A stretch of DNA of 64,000 nucleotides from Streptomyces sp. TP-A0356 (GCF_001417775.1 NZ_BBZJ01000028.1:62001-126000), one strand, 5' to 3'. Positions 1-11,052 are shown, counted from the stretch's first letter. The notes: a model not told the origin generated them from the sequence alone. Translations and numbers: made by a program.

Positions 1-630
1 GGCCGAGGGGTCCTGCAGGCCGAACTCCGGGGCCGCGAAACCCCGCCACAGCGCGCAGTGGACCAGCAGCCGGTCCGGCTGACGCGGCAGCCGCCGGGCC
101 CGCTCGTACGTCGCCCGCGCGCTCGGCGTGCGCAGGGCGCCCAGATACGCGCGGGCCAGCGGAACCACCAGCCGGCGGGCACGGTCCGGGCGTCCCATCA
201 CCTCGTGGCAGAACCAGCGCGTCAGCGCGTTGCGGGGCGTGAAGCCCGCCGGGTCGACCAGGACCAGCGCGGTGACCGACCCCGCGTGGCGGCCCTCGGC
301 CAGGCGGCAGGCCACATAGCCGCCGACACTGTTGCCGAGCAGGGCGAGGCGGTGCACACCGTGGTCGGACGCCAGCGCGTCCAGGACCGCCTCCGCCGCC
401 TCCACCAGCCCTTCCGGGGTGACCCCTTGGGGGTTGGGCGCCGTCGACTCGCCGTAGCCCGGCCAGTCGAGCACGAAGGTGCGGTGGCGGTCCGCGAGGG
501 CGGGCAGGACGGCGTCGTAGTCCCGGCCGTCGCCGGGGTTGGCGTGCAGGAGCAGCAGCGCGGGGGCCTCGGGGGCGCCGTACGCGCGTATTGCGATGTC
601 GCCGAATGGGGTGGGCACGGTGATCCGCAT
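1..630 (-). CDS. alpha/beta hydrolase (C-terminus outside window)
   Basis: The frame is open from an ATG at 630 to the left edge, giving 210 visible residues and no stop, so the C-terminus is missing. The product looks like a small alpha/beta-fold hydrolase. After the first strand there is an HANPGDG oxyanion-type loop, then a LDWPGYGES turn, and the nucleophile elbow LLGNSVGGY with the presumed catalytic Ser. The acid and histidine would lie at or beyond the edge. It follows gcl on the same strand, but a strong hairpin at 692-717 separates them, so it is probably its own unit. Substrate cannot be predicted. Confidence 0.85.
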   Translation of the reverse strand, partial: MRITVPTPFGDIAIRAYGAPEAPALLLLHANPGDGRDYDAVLPALADRHRTFVLDWPGYGESTAPNPQGVTPEGLVEAAEAVLDALASDHGVHRLALLGNSVGGYVACRLAEGRHAGSVTALVLVDPAGFTPRNALTRWFCHEVMGRPDRARRLVVPLARAYLGALRTPSARATYERARRLPRQPDRLLVHCALWRGFAAPEFGLQDPSA

Positions 631-691
631 GCGGGGAGCATGCCGGAGTGCGTCCACGCGCGCGAACAGCGCCCTGGGAAACGCGCGAAGA

Positions 692-717
692 GCGGCCCGT
701 CCCCCCGGACGGGCCGC
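692..717 (-). terminator. Rho-independent-type terminator after gcl
   Basis: Perfect 10-bp GC-rich inverted repeat (GCGGCCCGTC with its complement) and a 6-nt loop, 19 nt past the gcl stop and ahead of the alpha/beta hydrolase start. There is no long T-run, as usual in Streptomyces. Confidence 0.7.
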
Positions 718-735
718 CCCTGCCGAACGCGGGCG

Positions 736-2520
<1,785 letters not shown>

Positions 2521-2590
2521 TGAGTACTCCTGCTTCGGCTGTCGGACTCGCGCTCCCGTCGCGCCCCGCGGTGAGCACTTCTCTCTTTGC

Positions 2591-2626
2591 TTCCGCGATA
2601 CGGAAACTAGATTCTGCTATCTGGAA
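2591..2626. promoter_or_regulatory. Candidate paired operator upstream of gcl
   Basis: TTCCG-N5-CGGAA (2591-2605) is a perfect inverted repeat. A weaker copy, TTCTG-N5-TGGAA (2612-2626), starts 21 bp later, two helical turns. The second copy overlaps another dyad, TCTGG-AAG-CCAGA (2620-2632). The site is 71-106 bp upstream of the gcl ATG in an A/T-richer patch. TTCC/GGAA half-sites resemble those of IclR-type ureide regulators such as AllR; the regulator's identity is inference. Confidence 0.5.
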
Positions 2627-2766
2627 GCCAGAGTAGGTGGGGTGGTCGAAGGGCGTCAAGAGAGGAGGAACGGGGGTGGCACGCGATGGCCCGAGCGAAG
2701 GACAGGCGGGGGTCTGCGGGAGCACGATGGGACCGCTGTCCCCGACGTGATGGGGTGGAGGGGGTC

Positions 2767-3525
2767 ATGTCCGAGAGCGTGGCGGTGCGCTGCCCGGTCT
2801 GCCGGCGCGAACATCTCTACGCGGCGCCGTCCTACCCGTGCGTGTGCGGGGCCCCCGTCGTCCCGCCGCTGGACCGGCTGCGCGAACCCTCCGTCGTCAC
2901 CCACCGCACCTGGGACGACGCGTGGGTCACGGTGGACTGCGAGGTCTGCCGCCGCGCGTGCCAGTGGCCGCACCCGGAGCTGGGCTGCACATGCGGAACG
3001 ATCCTTCGGATCCCGGTGCAGGGGGCACCGAGCCCCCTGAGCGACGCGGCCCCGGGGGACCCGGACGACGCTCCCGACGTGCCGCCGCCGCTGCCTGTGC
3101 GCGACGAGGACCACGGCTCCCCCGGAGCCGACCGGACGTCACCGGGCACGGACTTCCAGCCCGTCACGATCCGCACCACGCGGGACGCCGTCACCGCGGC
3201 GGCTCTCTATCTGCGCCGGCTCGGCTACCACGACATACGGCGCGCCGGCCGACGGCCGCCGAACGGGATGGGGCTCGCGGCGCACGGGATCCTGGCACAG
3301 GTGGACCCGAGCGTGCGCCCGGCCTCGGTGCGGGACGTGGAGTGTCTGTGGCTCACCGCCATGTCGGAGTCCGCCCGGTCCGTCTACTTCTCGCTCGCGG
3401 GCTACGCCGACGACGCCCGCGCCGTCGCGGACCGCCTCGGCGTCCCGCTCTTCGTCCTCGATCTCACCGGCACGCCCCGGCCGGTGAACAGCCCCGCCGA
3501 CGAACTCGCCGCCGGCCTGGCCTGA
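2767..3525 (+). CDS. Cys-rich protein with restriction-endonuclease-like C-terminal domain
   Basis: This 252-residue protein begins at the ATG at 2767, 4 nt after GGAGGGG; an upstream in-frame ATG at 2686 lacks a site. The N-terminal third has two zinc-ribbon-like knuckles: CPVCRRE then PCVCG, and DCEVCRRAC then CTCG. An acidic, proline-rich linker follows. The last ~110 residues (DAVTAAALYLRRLGY, then a strand-helix pattern ending PLFVLDLTG) resemble the Mrr/PD-(D/E)XK fold. The expected Asp and Lys positions read GILAQVD, so nuclease activity is doubtful. It converges with the acyl-CoA synthetase operon. The domain call rests on pattern recognition; function is unknown. Confidence 0.7.
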   Translation: MSESVAVRCPVCRREHLYAAPSYPCVCGAPVVPPLDRLREPSVVTHRTWDDAWVTVDCEVCRRACQWPHPELGCTCGTILRIPVQGAPSPLSDAAPGDPDDAPDVPPPLPVRDEDHGSPGADRTSPGTDFQPVTIRTTRDAVTAAALYLRRLGYHDIRRAGRRPPNGMGLAAHGILAQVDPSVRPASVRDVECLWLTAMSESARSVYFSLAGYADDARAVADRLGVPLFVLDLTGTPRPVNSPADELAAGLA

Positions 3526-3538
3526 ACACCCTCTCCCC

Positions 3539-5152
3539 TCAAGCTCGTTCCGCGTACGTCTCCCGCAGCTCGATCTTCCGCACCTTTCCCGAGACGGTCA
3601 TCGGGAAGGAGTCGAGGATCCGCAGCCTGCTGGGGATCTTGTAGTGCGCGAGCCGCCCCGCGCAGAAGGCCCGCAGCTCCTCCAGCGTGAGCGGATCGGC
3701 AGGATCGAGCGGGATCACGCAGGCGAGGACCTCCTCGCCGTACCGCTCGTGGGGGATGCCGACCACCTGGACGTCGGCGATCTTCGGATGCGCGTACAGG
3801 AACTCCTCGATCTCCCGCGGGTAGATGTTCTCGCCCCCACGGATGATCATGTCCTTGATACGGCCGACGATCTCCACGTACCCGTCCTCGCGCATCATCG
3901 CCAGGTCGCCGGTGTGCATCCAGCGGCCGGGGTCGACGGCCTCGGCGGTCTTATCGGGCTCGTTCCAGTAGCCGAGCATCACGCTGTAGCCCCGGGTGCA
4001 CAGCTCGCCCGCCGAGCCGCGCGGCAGGGTCACGCCGGTCGCCGGGTCGACGACCTTGACCTCGATGTGCGGCAGCACCCGGCCGACGGTTCCGGTGCGG
4101 TGCTCCAGGTCGTCGTCCATCCGCGTCTGCAGCGAGACCGGCGAGGTCTCCGTCATGCCGTAACAGATGGACACCTCCTCCATGTGCATCTCGGCGACCA
4201 CGCGCTTCATCACCTCGACCGGGCACGGCGAGCCCGCCATGATGCCGGTCCGCAGGGAGGAGAGGTCGTACGTCGCGAAGTCGGGCAGGTTCAGCTCGGC
4301 GATGAACATCGTCGGTACGCCGTACAGGGAGGTACAGCGCTCCTGCTGCACCGCCTCCAGGGTCGCCCTCGGCTCGAAGGACGGGGCGGGGATGACGATG
4401 CAGGCGCCATGGGACGTGGCTCCCAGGTTCCCCATGACCATGCCGAAGCAGTGATAGAACGGCACGGGCAGACAGACCCGGTCCTGCTCGCTGTAGCCGA
4501 CCGTACGGCCCACCCAGTAGCCGTTGTTCAGGATGTTGTGGTGCGAGAGCGTGGCGCCCTTGGGGAACCCGGTGGTGCCGGAGGTGTACTGGATGTTGAC
4601 CGGGTCGTCGCAGCTCAGTTCGGCGGCCACGGCGGTCAGCCGCTCGGGCGGCACCGAGGCCGCCCCCGCCGTGAGCGCGTCCCAGCTCGGGTCGCCGATG
4701 TACACCGTCTCCCGCAACTCCGGGCAGCCGCCGCGAACTTGGTTCACCAGGGTGCGGTAGTCGCTCGTCCTGTGGGCGAGTGAGGCGATCAGGAGCGAGA
4801 CACCGGCCTGCTTCAGCACGTACTCCAGCTCGTGGGCGCGGTAGGCGGGGTTGATGTTCACCATGATCGCGCCGATCCGCGCGGTGGCGTACTGGGTCAG
4901 CACCCATTCGGGGCAGTTGACGGCCCAGATGCCGACCCGGTCGCCCTTGCGCACCCCCTTGGCGAGCAGGCCGAGCGCCACCTCGTCGACGGCGGCGCCG
5001 AACTCGACGTAGGTCCAGCGGCGTCCGGAGGGCACGTCCACCAGGGCGTCCCGGTCGGGGTACGCGGCGATCGCGCGGTAGAGGTTGGCGCCGATGGTGT
5101 CGCCGAGCAACGGCGTGGTGCTGGTCCCGTGCGTGTACGACAGTCCGGTCAC
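3539..5152 (-). CDS. AMP-dependent fatty acyl-CoA synthetase
   Basis: This 537-residue ANL-superfamily ligase activates a carboxylic acid as acyl-AMP and transfers it to CoA. Motifs in order are YTSGTTGFPKGAT (P-loop-like AMP binding), CYGMTETSPVS (A5), WMHTGDLAMM with RIKDMIIRGGENIYP (A7/A8 hinge), and the catalytic Lys near the end in SGKVRKIELRE. Overall it resembles medium/long-chain acyl-CoA ligases (FadD-like). The GTG start at 5152 overlaps the upstream ligase's TGA as GTGA, implying translational coupling. Exact chain length is unknown. Confidence 0.92.
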   Translation of the reverse strand: MTGLSYTHGTSTTPLLGDTIGANLYRAIAAYPDRDALVDVPSGRRWTYVEFGAAVDEVALGLLAKGVRKGDRVGIWAVNCPEWVLTQYATARIGAIMVNINPAYRAHELEYVLKQAGVSLLIASLAHRTSDYRTLVNQVRGGCPELRETVYIGDPSWDALTAGAASVPPERLTAVAAELSCDDPVNIQYTSGTTGFPKGATLSHHNILNNGYWVGRTVGYSEQDRVCLPVPFYHCFGMVMGNLGATSHGACIVIPAPSFEPRATLEAVQQERCTSLYGVPTMFIAELNLPDFATYDLSSLRTGIMAGSPCPVEVMKRVVAEMHMEEVSICYGMTETSPVSLQTRMDDDLEHRTGTVGRVLPHIEVKVVDPATGVTLPRGSAGELCTRGYSVMLGYWNEPDKTAEAVDPGRWMHTGDLAMMREDGYVEIVGRIKDMIIRGGENIYPREIEEFLYAHPKIADVQVVGIPHERYGEEVLACVIPLDPADPLTLEELRAFCAGRLAHYKIPSRLRILDSFPMTVSGKVRKIELRETYAERA

Positions 5153-6828
5153 CGGAAGTCCTCCTCGCGGTACTCGTTCTGCGAGCCCGCGGCCGTCGCC
5201 TCGCGCAGCTCGATCCGGCGGATCTTGCCGGAGACGGTCTTGGGCAGCGCGCCGAACTCCAGGCGCCGGATGCGCTTGTAGGGGGCGAGGACGTTCCGCG
5301 AGTGCTCGAAGAGGACCTTCGCGGTGTCCCGGCCCGGCTCCCAGCCCGCCGCGAGCACGATGTAGGCCTTCGGGACGGCCAGGCGTACCTCGTCCGGCGC
5401 GGGTACCACGGCGGCCTCGGCCACCGCCTCGTGTTCGAGCAGCGCGCTCTCCAGCTCGAAGGGGGAGATCTTGTAGTCGGACGCCTTGAAGACGTCGTCA
5501 GCGCGCCCGATATAGGTGACATACCCGTCTTCGTCCCGAGAGCCAATGTCCCCGGTCCGGTAGTAGCCGCCCGCCATGGCCTCCGCCGTGCGGTCGGCGT
5601 CGCCGTGGTAGCCGGTCATCACACCGACCGGCCGCGCGGACAGGTCGAGCGCGATCTCGCCCTCGCGCACACCCGGCGCCCCGCTCACCGGGTCGAGCAG
5701 TTCGACGCGGAAGCCGGGGCTGGGGCGGCCCATCGAGCCGGTCTTCAGTGGCTGGCCTGGGCTGTTGGAGACCTGCACGGCCGTCTCCGTCTGACCGAAG
5801 CCGTCCCGGATGGTCACGCCCCAGGCCCGCCGCACCTGCTCGATGACCTCGGGGTTGAGCGGTTCACCTGCGGCGACCGCCTCGCGCGGCGGAGTGCGCA
5901 GCTGGGCGAGGTCGGCCTGGATGAGCATCCGCCACACGGTCGGCGGCGCGCAGAAGGTGGTCACGCCCGCACGGTCCATCTCGGCCAGCAGCCGGGGAGC
6001 GTCGAAGCGGGTGTAGTTGTGCAGGAAGACGGTCGCCTCCGCGTTCCAGGGGGCGAACAGGTTCGACCAGGCGTGCTTGGCCCAGCCCGGCGAGGAGATG
6101 TTCAGGTGCACGTCACCGGGCTTGAGACCGATCCAGTACATCGTCGCCAGATGGCCGATCGGATACGACACGTGGGTGTGCTCGACCAGCTTGGGGCGGG
6201 CGGTGGTGCCCGAGGTGAAGTACAGCATCAACGGGTCGTCCGCATGGGTGGGCCCGTCCGGCACGAAGCCCTGGTCGGCCTCGTACGCGTCCTCGTACGT
6301 CCGCCAGCCCTCGGGCGCGCCCCCGACCGCGATCCGGGTGTAGTCGCCCGGCACCTCGCCGAACTTGGCGGTGTCCTCGGCGCGCACGACGACGTGCCGG
6401 ACCCGGCCGCGTCCGACCCGGTCGCGCAGGTCGGCGGGACCGAGCAGCGGGGTGGCCGGGATGACGACCGCGCGCAGCTTCATCGCGGCCAGCGCGGTCT
6501 CCCACAGCTCCGGCTGGTTGCCGAGCATGACCAGGATGCGGTCCTCGGCGCGTACACCCCACTCACGCAGCCGGTTGGCGACCCGATCGGAGCGCAGGGC
6601 GAGGTCGCCGAAGGACAGACGGGTCTCGCCGCCGTCCTCCTCGACGATGTGCAGCGCGGTACGGTCGTTGCCCCGCGCGATGACGTCGAACCAGTCGAGC
6701 GCCCAGTTGAAGCACGCCGGACGCGGCCAGCGGAAGCCCTCGTACGCCGTGGCGTAGTCCTCCCGGTGCTCCAGCAGGAAGTCCCGCGCGGTCCGGAACG
6801 CCTCCGTCGCGTCGATGTTCGCCGTCAT
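5149..6828 (-). CDS. Acetyl-CoA synthetase-like AMP-binding ligase
   Basis: A 559-residue ANL ligase and first gene of a two-gene operon. YFTSGTTARPKLVEH is the nucleotide-binding loop, DGFGQTETAV the A5 motif, YYRTGDIGSRDEDGYV the A7 motif, DDVFKASDYKISPFE the hinge, and SGKIRRIELRE holds the catalytic Lys. The architecture resembles Acs/medium-chain acyl-CoA synthetases. The ATG at 6828 is preceded by a near-perfect Shine-Dalgarno (AGGAGGA). Its end overlaps the next ligase, so the two are probably made together. The divergent GAF-LuxR gene is a plausible local regulator. Both ligases may act in short/medium fatty acid use; substrates are inferred only. Confidence 0.92.
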   Translation of the reverse strand: MTANIDATEAFRTARDFLLEHREDYATAYEGFRWPRPACFNWALDWFDVIARGNDRTALHIVEEDGGETRLSFGDLALRSDRVANRLREWGVRAEDRILVMLGNQPELWETALAAMKLRAVVIPATPLLGPADLRDRVGRGRVRHVVVRAEDTAKFGEVPGDYTRIAVGGAPEGWRTYEDAYEADQGFVPDGPTHADDPLMLYFTSGTTARPKLVEHTHVSYPIGHLATMYWIGLKPGDVHLNISSPGWAKHAWSNLFAPWNAEATVFLHNYTRFDAPRLLAEMDRAGVTTFCAPPTVWRMLIQADLAQLRTPPREAVAAGEPLNPEVIEQVRRAWGVTIRDGFGQTETAVQVSNSPGQPLKTGSMGRPSPGFRVELLDPVSGAPGVREGEIALDLSARPVGVMTGYHGDADRTAEAMAGGYYRTGDIGSRDEDGYVTYIGRADDVFKASDYKISPFELESALLEHEAVAEAAVVPAPDEVRLAVPKAYIVLAAGWEPGRDTAKVLFEHSRNVLAPYKRIRRLEFGALPKTVSGKIRRIELREATAAGSQNEYREEDFR

Positions 6829-6888
6829 GTGTCCTCCTCATTGCCGGACAGCCACCTAACATCGTGTAATCCGTGATGCAGGTCTCAC

Positions 6889-6906
6889 CACCCCCGAACG
6901 GGGGTG
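6889..6906. promoter_or_regulatory. Inverted repeat between ligase operon and luxR-type gene
   Basis: CACCCCCG-AA-CGGGGGTG, 8-bp perfect arms, lies 60 bp upstream of the ligase ATG and 23 bp before the GTG of the divergent regulator. It could be an operator for that regulator; no binding evidence can be read from the sequence. Confidence 0.4.
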
Positions 6907-6929
6907 CGCCGCGATGAAGGGGCGGGCAC

Positions 6930-7766
6930 GTGGCAGCTGACGCAGCCGAGGCGGTGGAGGTGCGCGGCGCACTGGTGCGGTTGCGGCGCGCCACGGGGCT
7001 GCCGGTCGCCTTCGGCGGCCTCGTGGAGTCCGGGCGGCCGCAGGTACGGATCAGCGAACTCAGCGGCAACGCGACGGCGGCCCTCAGCTCGCTCGCCGTC
7101 GTCTCCGGCAACGGCCTGGGCGGCAAGGTGGTCGCGTTGGCCCGGCCGTGCGCGGTCACCGACTACTCGGCGTCCCGGCAGATCAGCCATGAGTACGACG
7201 TGGCGGTGGCGATGGAGGGCCTGCGGTCCGTGCTGGCGGTGCCGGTCGTCGTACGCCGTCGGGTGCGCGGTGTGCTCTACGGTGCCCTGCGGACGGCCCA
7301 GCCGCTGGGCGACCGCACGCTGAACGCGGCCGTGGAGGCGGCCCGGGACGTGGAGCAGGCACTGGTCGCACGGGACGAGGCACGTGCCCTGCTGACGACC
7401 GTACGGGAGCCCGCGGCACCGTCGGGCGCGGCCTGGGAGCAGGTGCGCGAGGCGCATGGCGCGCTGCGGGCGCTGGTCCAGCGGGTCGAGGACCCGGCGC
7501 TGCGGGACGAACTCCTCCAGGTGTGCGGGCGGCTGGCGGGCGCGGCCTTGCCCGCCGACCCGGCCCGGACCTCGGATCTGTCCCCGCGGGAGGTGGACGT
7601 CCTGGCGTGCGTGGCGGTGGGCTCGACCAACGCGGCGGCGGCGGACCGGCTGGGGCTGCGCCCGGAGACCGTGAAGGGATATCTGCGGTCGGCGATGCGG
7701 AAGTTGGGCGCGCACACCAGGTGGGAGGCGGTGGTCGCGGCGCGGCGGGCCGGCGTCCTGCCGTAG
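6930..7766 (+). CDS. GAF-domain LuxR-family transcriptional regulator
   Basis: This 278-residue regulator starts at the GTG at 6930, eight nt after AAGGGG. Residues ~10-150 fit a GAF sensory domain (VSGNGLGGKVVALARPCAVTDY, then VLAVPVVVRRRVRGVLYGAL). The C-terminus is a LuxR/GerE helix-turn-helix: LSPREVDVLACVAVGSTNAAAADRLGLRPETVKGY, with the recognition helix near the end. There is no phospho-receiver domain, so it probably responds to a small ligand bound by GAF. It is divergent from the two acyl-CoA ligases, with an inverted repeat in the shared promoter, and is a likely regulator of them by context only. Confidence 0.85.
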   Translation: MAADAAEAVEVRGALVRLRRATGLPVAFGGLVESGRPQVRISELSGNATAALSSLAVVSGNGLGGKVVALARPCAVTDYSASRQISHEYDVAVAMEGLRSVLAVPVVVRRRVRGVLYGALRTAQPLGDRTLNAAVEAARDVEQALVARDEARALLTTVREPAAPSGAAWEQVREAHGALRALVQRVEDPALRDELLQVCGRLAGAALPADPARTSDLSPREVDVLACVAVGSTNAAAADRLGLRPETVKGYLRSAMRKLGAHTRWEAVVAARRAGVLP

Positions 7767-7987
7767 GTCCCGCGGGCTCGGTGGCGCCGCAGCGCACGCG
7801 GTCCGGGCGGATCAGCACCCTCGCGCCCTCTGTGCACTCCCCCTGATTGTCGCCGCTCCATTCACGCGGCACTCCGGTGAATTCCACTGTGCCGCCACCT
7901 CTTTGTTATTTCCCTCACCACCCGTCCGTCCGAATTTCAAAGACCGGATGCCTAACATTGGCCAGGACACGACACACGGAGGGAGCG

Positions 7988-10837
7988 GTGACCGTGCGAC
8001 GGGACTTCAAGGAGCCTGCGAGACCCCGCCCCGACCTGGTCATCGGCCGGGAGGAGCTGTTCGCGGGAGCGCGCGAGCAGCTCGTCGGCGGGGGAAGTGT
8101 GCTGGTGCACGGCCCGGCCGGAATAGGAAAGTCGACCGTCCTGCGCGCGCTGGCCGCTGAATACGGCGAAGCGGTGCGCACCGTGTTGCGCTGCTCGGCG
8201 ACCGAGTCCGAATCGCATCTGCCCTTCCTGGCTCTGGCCGACCTGCTCGGTCTCGTCGTGGACGAGGTCGCCGACGGGCTGCCCGCCCCGCAGCGCACCG
8301 CCCTGGAGTCCGCGCTCACCGGCCGCGGCGAGTCCACGCTCCAGCGGGACGGACTCGCGTTGCGGCTGGCAGTGCTGTCGACTCTCCGCGCGCTCGCGGC
8401 CCGCGGCCCCGTACTGATCGTCGCCGACGACCTCCAGTGGCTGGATCCGGCCAGCGCCGAACTCCTCGGCTTCGCCGCACGACGCCTCGGCGGCACCCCC
8501 GTCCAGATGCTGTGCGCGGTCCGCACCCACACCGAGCCGCAGGGCCAGGAGCACGACCGCTATCTGAGGGCGTCCCCGCCGGACACGCTCGCGGTCCGGG
8601 TCAGCCCGCTCGCGCGCGAACAGGTCGCCGAGCTCCTCGACCACCGCGGCTACACCGGCCTGCCCCGCTCCACCGTCCGCGACATCCACCGCACCAGCGG
8701 CGGCAACCCCCTGTTCGCGCTGGAACTCGGCCGTGCCCTCGCCGAGAGCACGACACCGCCGAGCCCCGGGGAGCCGCTGCCCGTGCCGACCTCGCTGCGC
8801 GCCCTGGTGCTCAACCGGCTGGAGGCACTGTCCACCGAGGCGCGCCGCACCCTGCTCGTGGCGAGCGCCGGGGCACGGCCCACGCTGGCCCTGCTGCACG
8901 CGGCCGGCCGGGAGAACGCGGACGCGGAGACCGCTCAGGCCGCCGCGCTCGGGCTGCTGGTGACGGAGCGGGACGCGCCGGGCGTACGGTTCGCGCATCC
9001 GCTGATATCGGCCGCGCTGTACGCGCAGGCCGGCGCGCAGGAGCGACGGGCCGTGCACGCCGCGCTGTCGTCGGCGGCCTCCGACCCGATCGAGCGAGCG
9101 CGGCACCTCGCGCTGGCGACCACCGGTGCGGACCCGCGGGTCGCCGCGCGGCTCGGCGAGGCCGCGGCCGTCGCCCGGGACCGGGGCGCGCCGTCGGTGG
9201 CGGCGGGACTCGGGCTGCTCGCGGCCCGGCACACCCCGGCGGACGCGGCCCCAGGTCCGCACGCACGGCGGCTGCAGGCGGCCGAGGACGCGCTGACCGC
9301 GGGGGAGACGGACTTCGCCCGGGACATCGCCCATGAGGTGCTGGCGCACGCGAGCGAGCCGGCGGAGCGGGTGCGGGCGTGGATGGTGGTGATCGACGCC
9401 GCCGGACACGCCATGGCGGAGGTCGACTCGGTCTTCCCGCAGGCGCTGGCGGACGCGGGCGACGATCCACGGCTGCTCACCCTCGTGCACTACCAGCTCG
9501 CCTGGCGGGCGCTGCTCGTGGAGGGCGACTTCGACCGGGCCCGGGAGGAGGGGGCGCTCGCCGCGGACCTCGCGGCCCGGGCGGGTGACCGGCGCAACGA
9601 GCTGCTGGCGCTGGCCTTCCAGGCCCAGGCGGAGACGCTGATGGGGCATCCGGACGCGCCCGCGACCATCAAGCGGGCGCTGAAGGAGCCGCAGGACCCG
9701 CGGGTGGCGTGCGACCACAACGGTGCGGGAGCCGTTCGGTTCCGCTGGCTGATCATGAGCGACCAGCTGACCGAGGCACGCAAGACGATCAGCGCGCTGC
9801 TGCGCGAGGTGCGACGGCGCGGGATGGTCGAGGCCGAGGTGCACTTCCTGCGCGGGCTCGCCGAGACCGAACTGCGGGCCGGGCACTGCGGGCGGGCGCT
9901 GGACCTGGCGCGCGACAGCCTCCGGCTGGCCCGGGACACCGGGATCGGAGAGGCCGCGAGCGCCATGCTCACGTCGCTCGCGGAGGCCGCGGGCGGTGAG
10001 GTGGACCAGGCGCTGACGCTGGCCCGGGAGGCCGTGGCACGCGCCGAGGAGGACGGCGACGTGCTCTATCTGTCCCGGGCGCTGGCCGCCCTGGGGCACG
10101 CCCGGCTGGTCGCCGGGGACGCCGCGGGGACGGTGGGATCGCTGCGCCGGGTACGGGAGTTGGAGGAGGGCCTCGGGATCACCGACCCGGCCCGGGGACG
10201 CTGGCAGGGCGACCTCGCCGAGGCGCTGGTGCGCATCGGGGAACCGGCCGAGGCGCAGGACGTCATAGACGCCACACGCACCAGGGCGCTCCGGCTCGGC
10301 CGGGAGAGCGTGCTGGCGGTGCTGGACCGGGCGGAGGCGCTGGTTCGGGCGACACGGGGCGAGACCGACGCCGCCGAACGGCAGTTGACGTCGGCCCAGG
10401 ACCGGCTGGCCGAACTGGGCTACGGCCTGGAGGAGGCGCGGGCGGCGTACGCGCTGGCGGGTCTGCGCGCCGGGCGGCCGGGACCGCGGTCGTACGACGA
10501 GGCGGCGGCGGGGAGGCCGGGACCGCGGTCGTACGACGAGGCGGCCCGGCTCTTCCGCCGCTGCCGCGCGATGCCGTGGCTGCGGCAGGTGGAGACGGCC
10601 ACGGTCACGGGCTTCGCGCAGCCGCCCCTGGCCACGGCGGCCCTCGACACCCTCGCCGCGACGGAGCGGCAGGTCGCCGCCCTCGTCATGGAGGGCGCGA
10701 CGAACCGGGAGATCGCCGCGCGTCTCTTCATCAGCGTGAAGACGGTGGAGGCGACGCTGACCCGGGTGTACCGCAAGCTCGGCATCCGCTCCCGTGTGGA
10801 CATCGTGCGGCTGGCGGCCGGGCACCGCTCGGCCTGA
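7988..10837 (+). CDS. LAL-type (large ATP-binding LuxR) transcriptional regulator
   Basis: The GTG at 7988, after GGAGGGAGCG, gives 949 residues, typical for the MalT/LAL family; the ATG at 7847 has no ribosome site. Walker A is GPAGIGKST near residue 38, and a Walker B-like LIVADDLQWLD follows. A long helical-repeat middle runs to the C-terminal LuxR HTH (TERQVAALVMEGATNREIAARLF, then VKTVEATLTRVYRKLG). Such proteins hydrolyse ATP while sensing an inducer. An exact 13-residue in-frame duplication (GRPGPRSYDEAAA) sits just before the HTH at 10476-10545. No obvious target operon adjoins it. Confidence 0.9.
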   Translation: MTVRRDFKEPARPRPDLVIGREELFAGAREQLVGGGSVLVHGPAGIGKSTVLRALAAEYGEAVRTVLRCSATESESHLPFLALADLLGLVVDEVADGLPAPQRTALESALTGRGESTLQRDGLALRLAVLSTLRALAARGPVLIVADDLQWLDPASAELLGFAARRLGGTPVQMLCAVRTHTEPQGQEHDRYLRASPPDTLAVRVSPLAREQVAELLDHRGYTGLPRSTVRDIHRTSGGNPLFALELGRALAESTTPPSPGEPLPVPTSLRALVLNRLEALSTEARRTLLVASAGARPTLALLHAAGRENADAETAQAAALGLLVTERDAPGVRFAHPLISAALYAQAGAQERRAVHAALSSAASDPIERARHLALATTGADPRVAARLGEAAAVARDRGAPSVAAGLGLLAARHTPADAAPGPHARRLQAAEDALTAGETDFARDIAHEVLAHASEPAERVRAWMVVIDAAGHAMAEVDSVFPQALADAGDDPRLLTLVHYQLAWRALLVEGDFDRAREEGALAADLAARAGDRRNELLALAFQAQAETLMGHPDAPATIKRALKEPQDPRVACDHNGAGAVRFRWLIMSDQLTEARKTISALLREVRRRGMVEAEVHFLRGLAETELRAGHCGRALDLARDSLRLARDTGIGEAASAMLTSLAEAAGGEVDQALTLAREAVARAEEDGDVLYLSRALAALGHARLVAGDAAGTVGSLRRVRELEEGLGITDPARGRWQGDLAEALVRIGEPAEAQDVIDATRTRALRLGRESVLAVLDRAEALVRATRGETDAAERQLTSAQDRLAELGYGLEEARAAYALAGLRAGRPGPRSYDEAAAGRPGPRSYDEAARLFRRCRAMPWLRQVETATVTGFAQPPLATAALDTLAATERQVAALVMEGATNREIAARLFISVKTVEATLTRVYRKLGIRSRVDIVRLAAGHRSA
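10476..10545 (+). repeat. 39-bp in-frame tandem duplication inside the LAL gene
   Basis: A 31-nt stretch at 10476-10506 recurs identically at 10515-10545, an offset of 39 nt or 13 codons. It duplicates GRPGPRSYDEAA in the linker before the DNA-binding domain. Identity at DNA level suggests a recent event. Confidence 0.9.
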
Positions 10838-11052
10838 TCAGGGGTGCGCGACAGCCCGGTCCGCGGGTTTACGCGCGCAGACCGAGGGTTATCCCTGCCC
10901 AACTCCCTTAGGGGGTTCCCTCATTGGGAGGGGACCGCCGCTGCTTCTAGCGTAAGGGCGTGCCGCTCGCCCGGGCACCGGGGGTCAGTCCCAGGGCCCC
11001 CGCTGCACACCCCGCCCGCGCGCCCCCCACCGGCAACCCCTTGAGGAGACTC

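Noticed and set aside
7952-10825. 957-codon frame antisense to the LAL regulator
   Set aside because: High-GC shadow; the plus strand has Walker A and LuxR HTH motifs.
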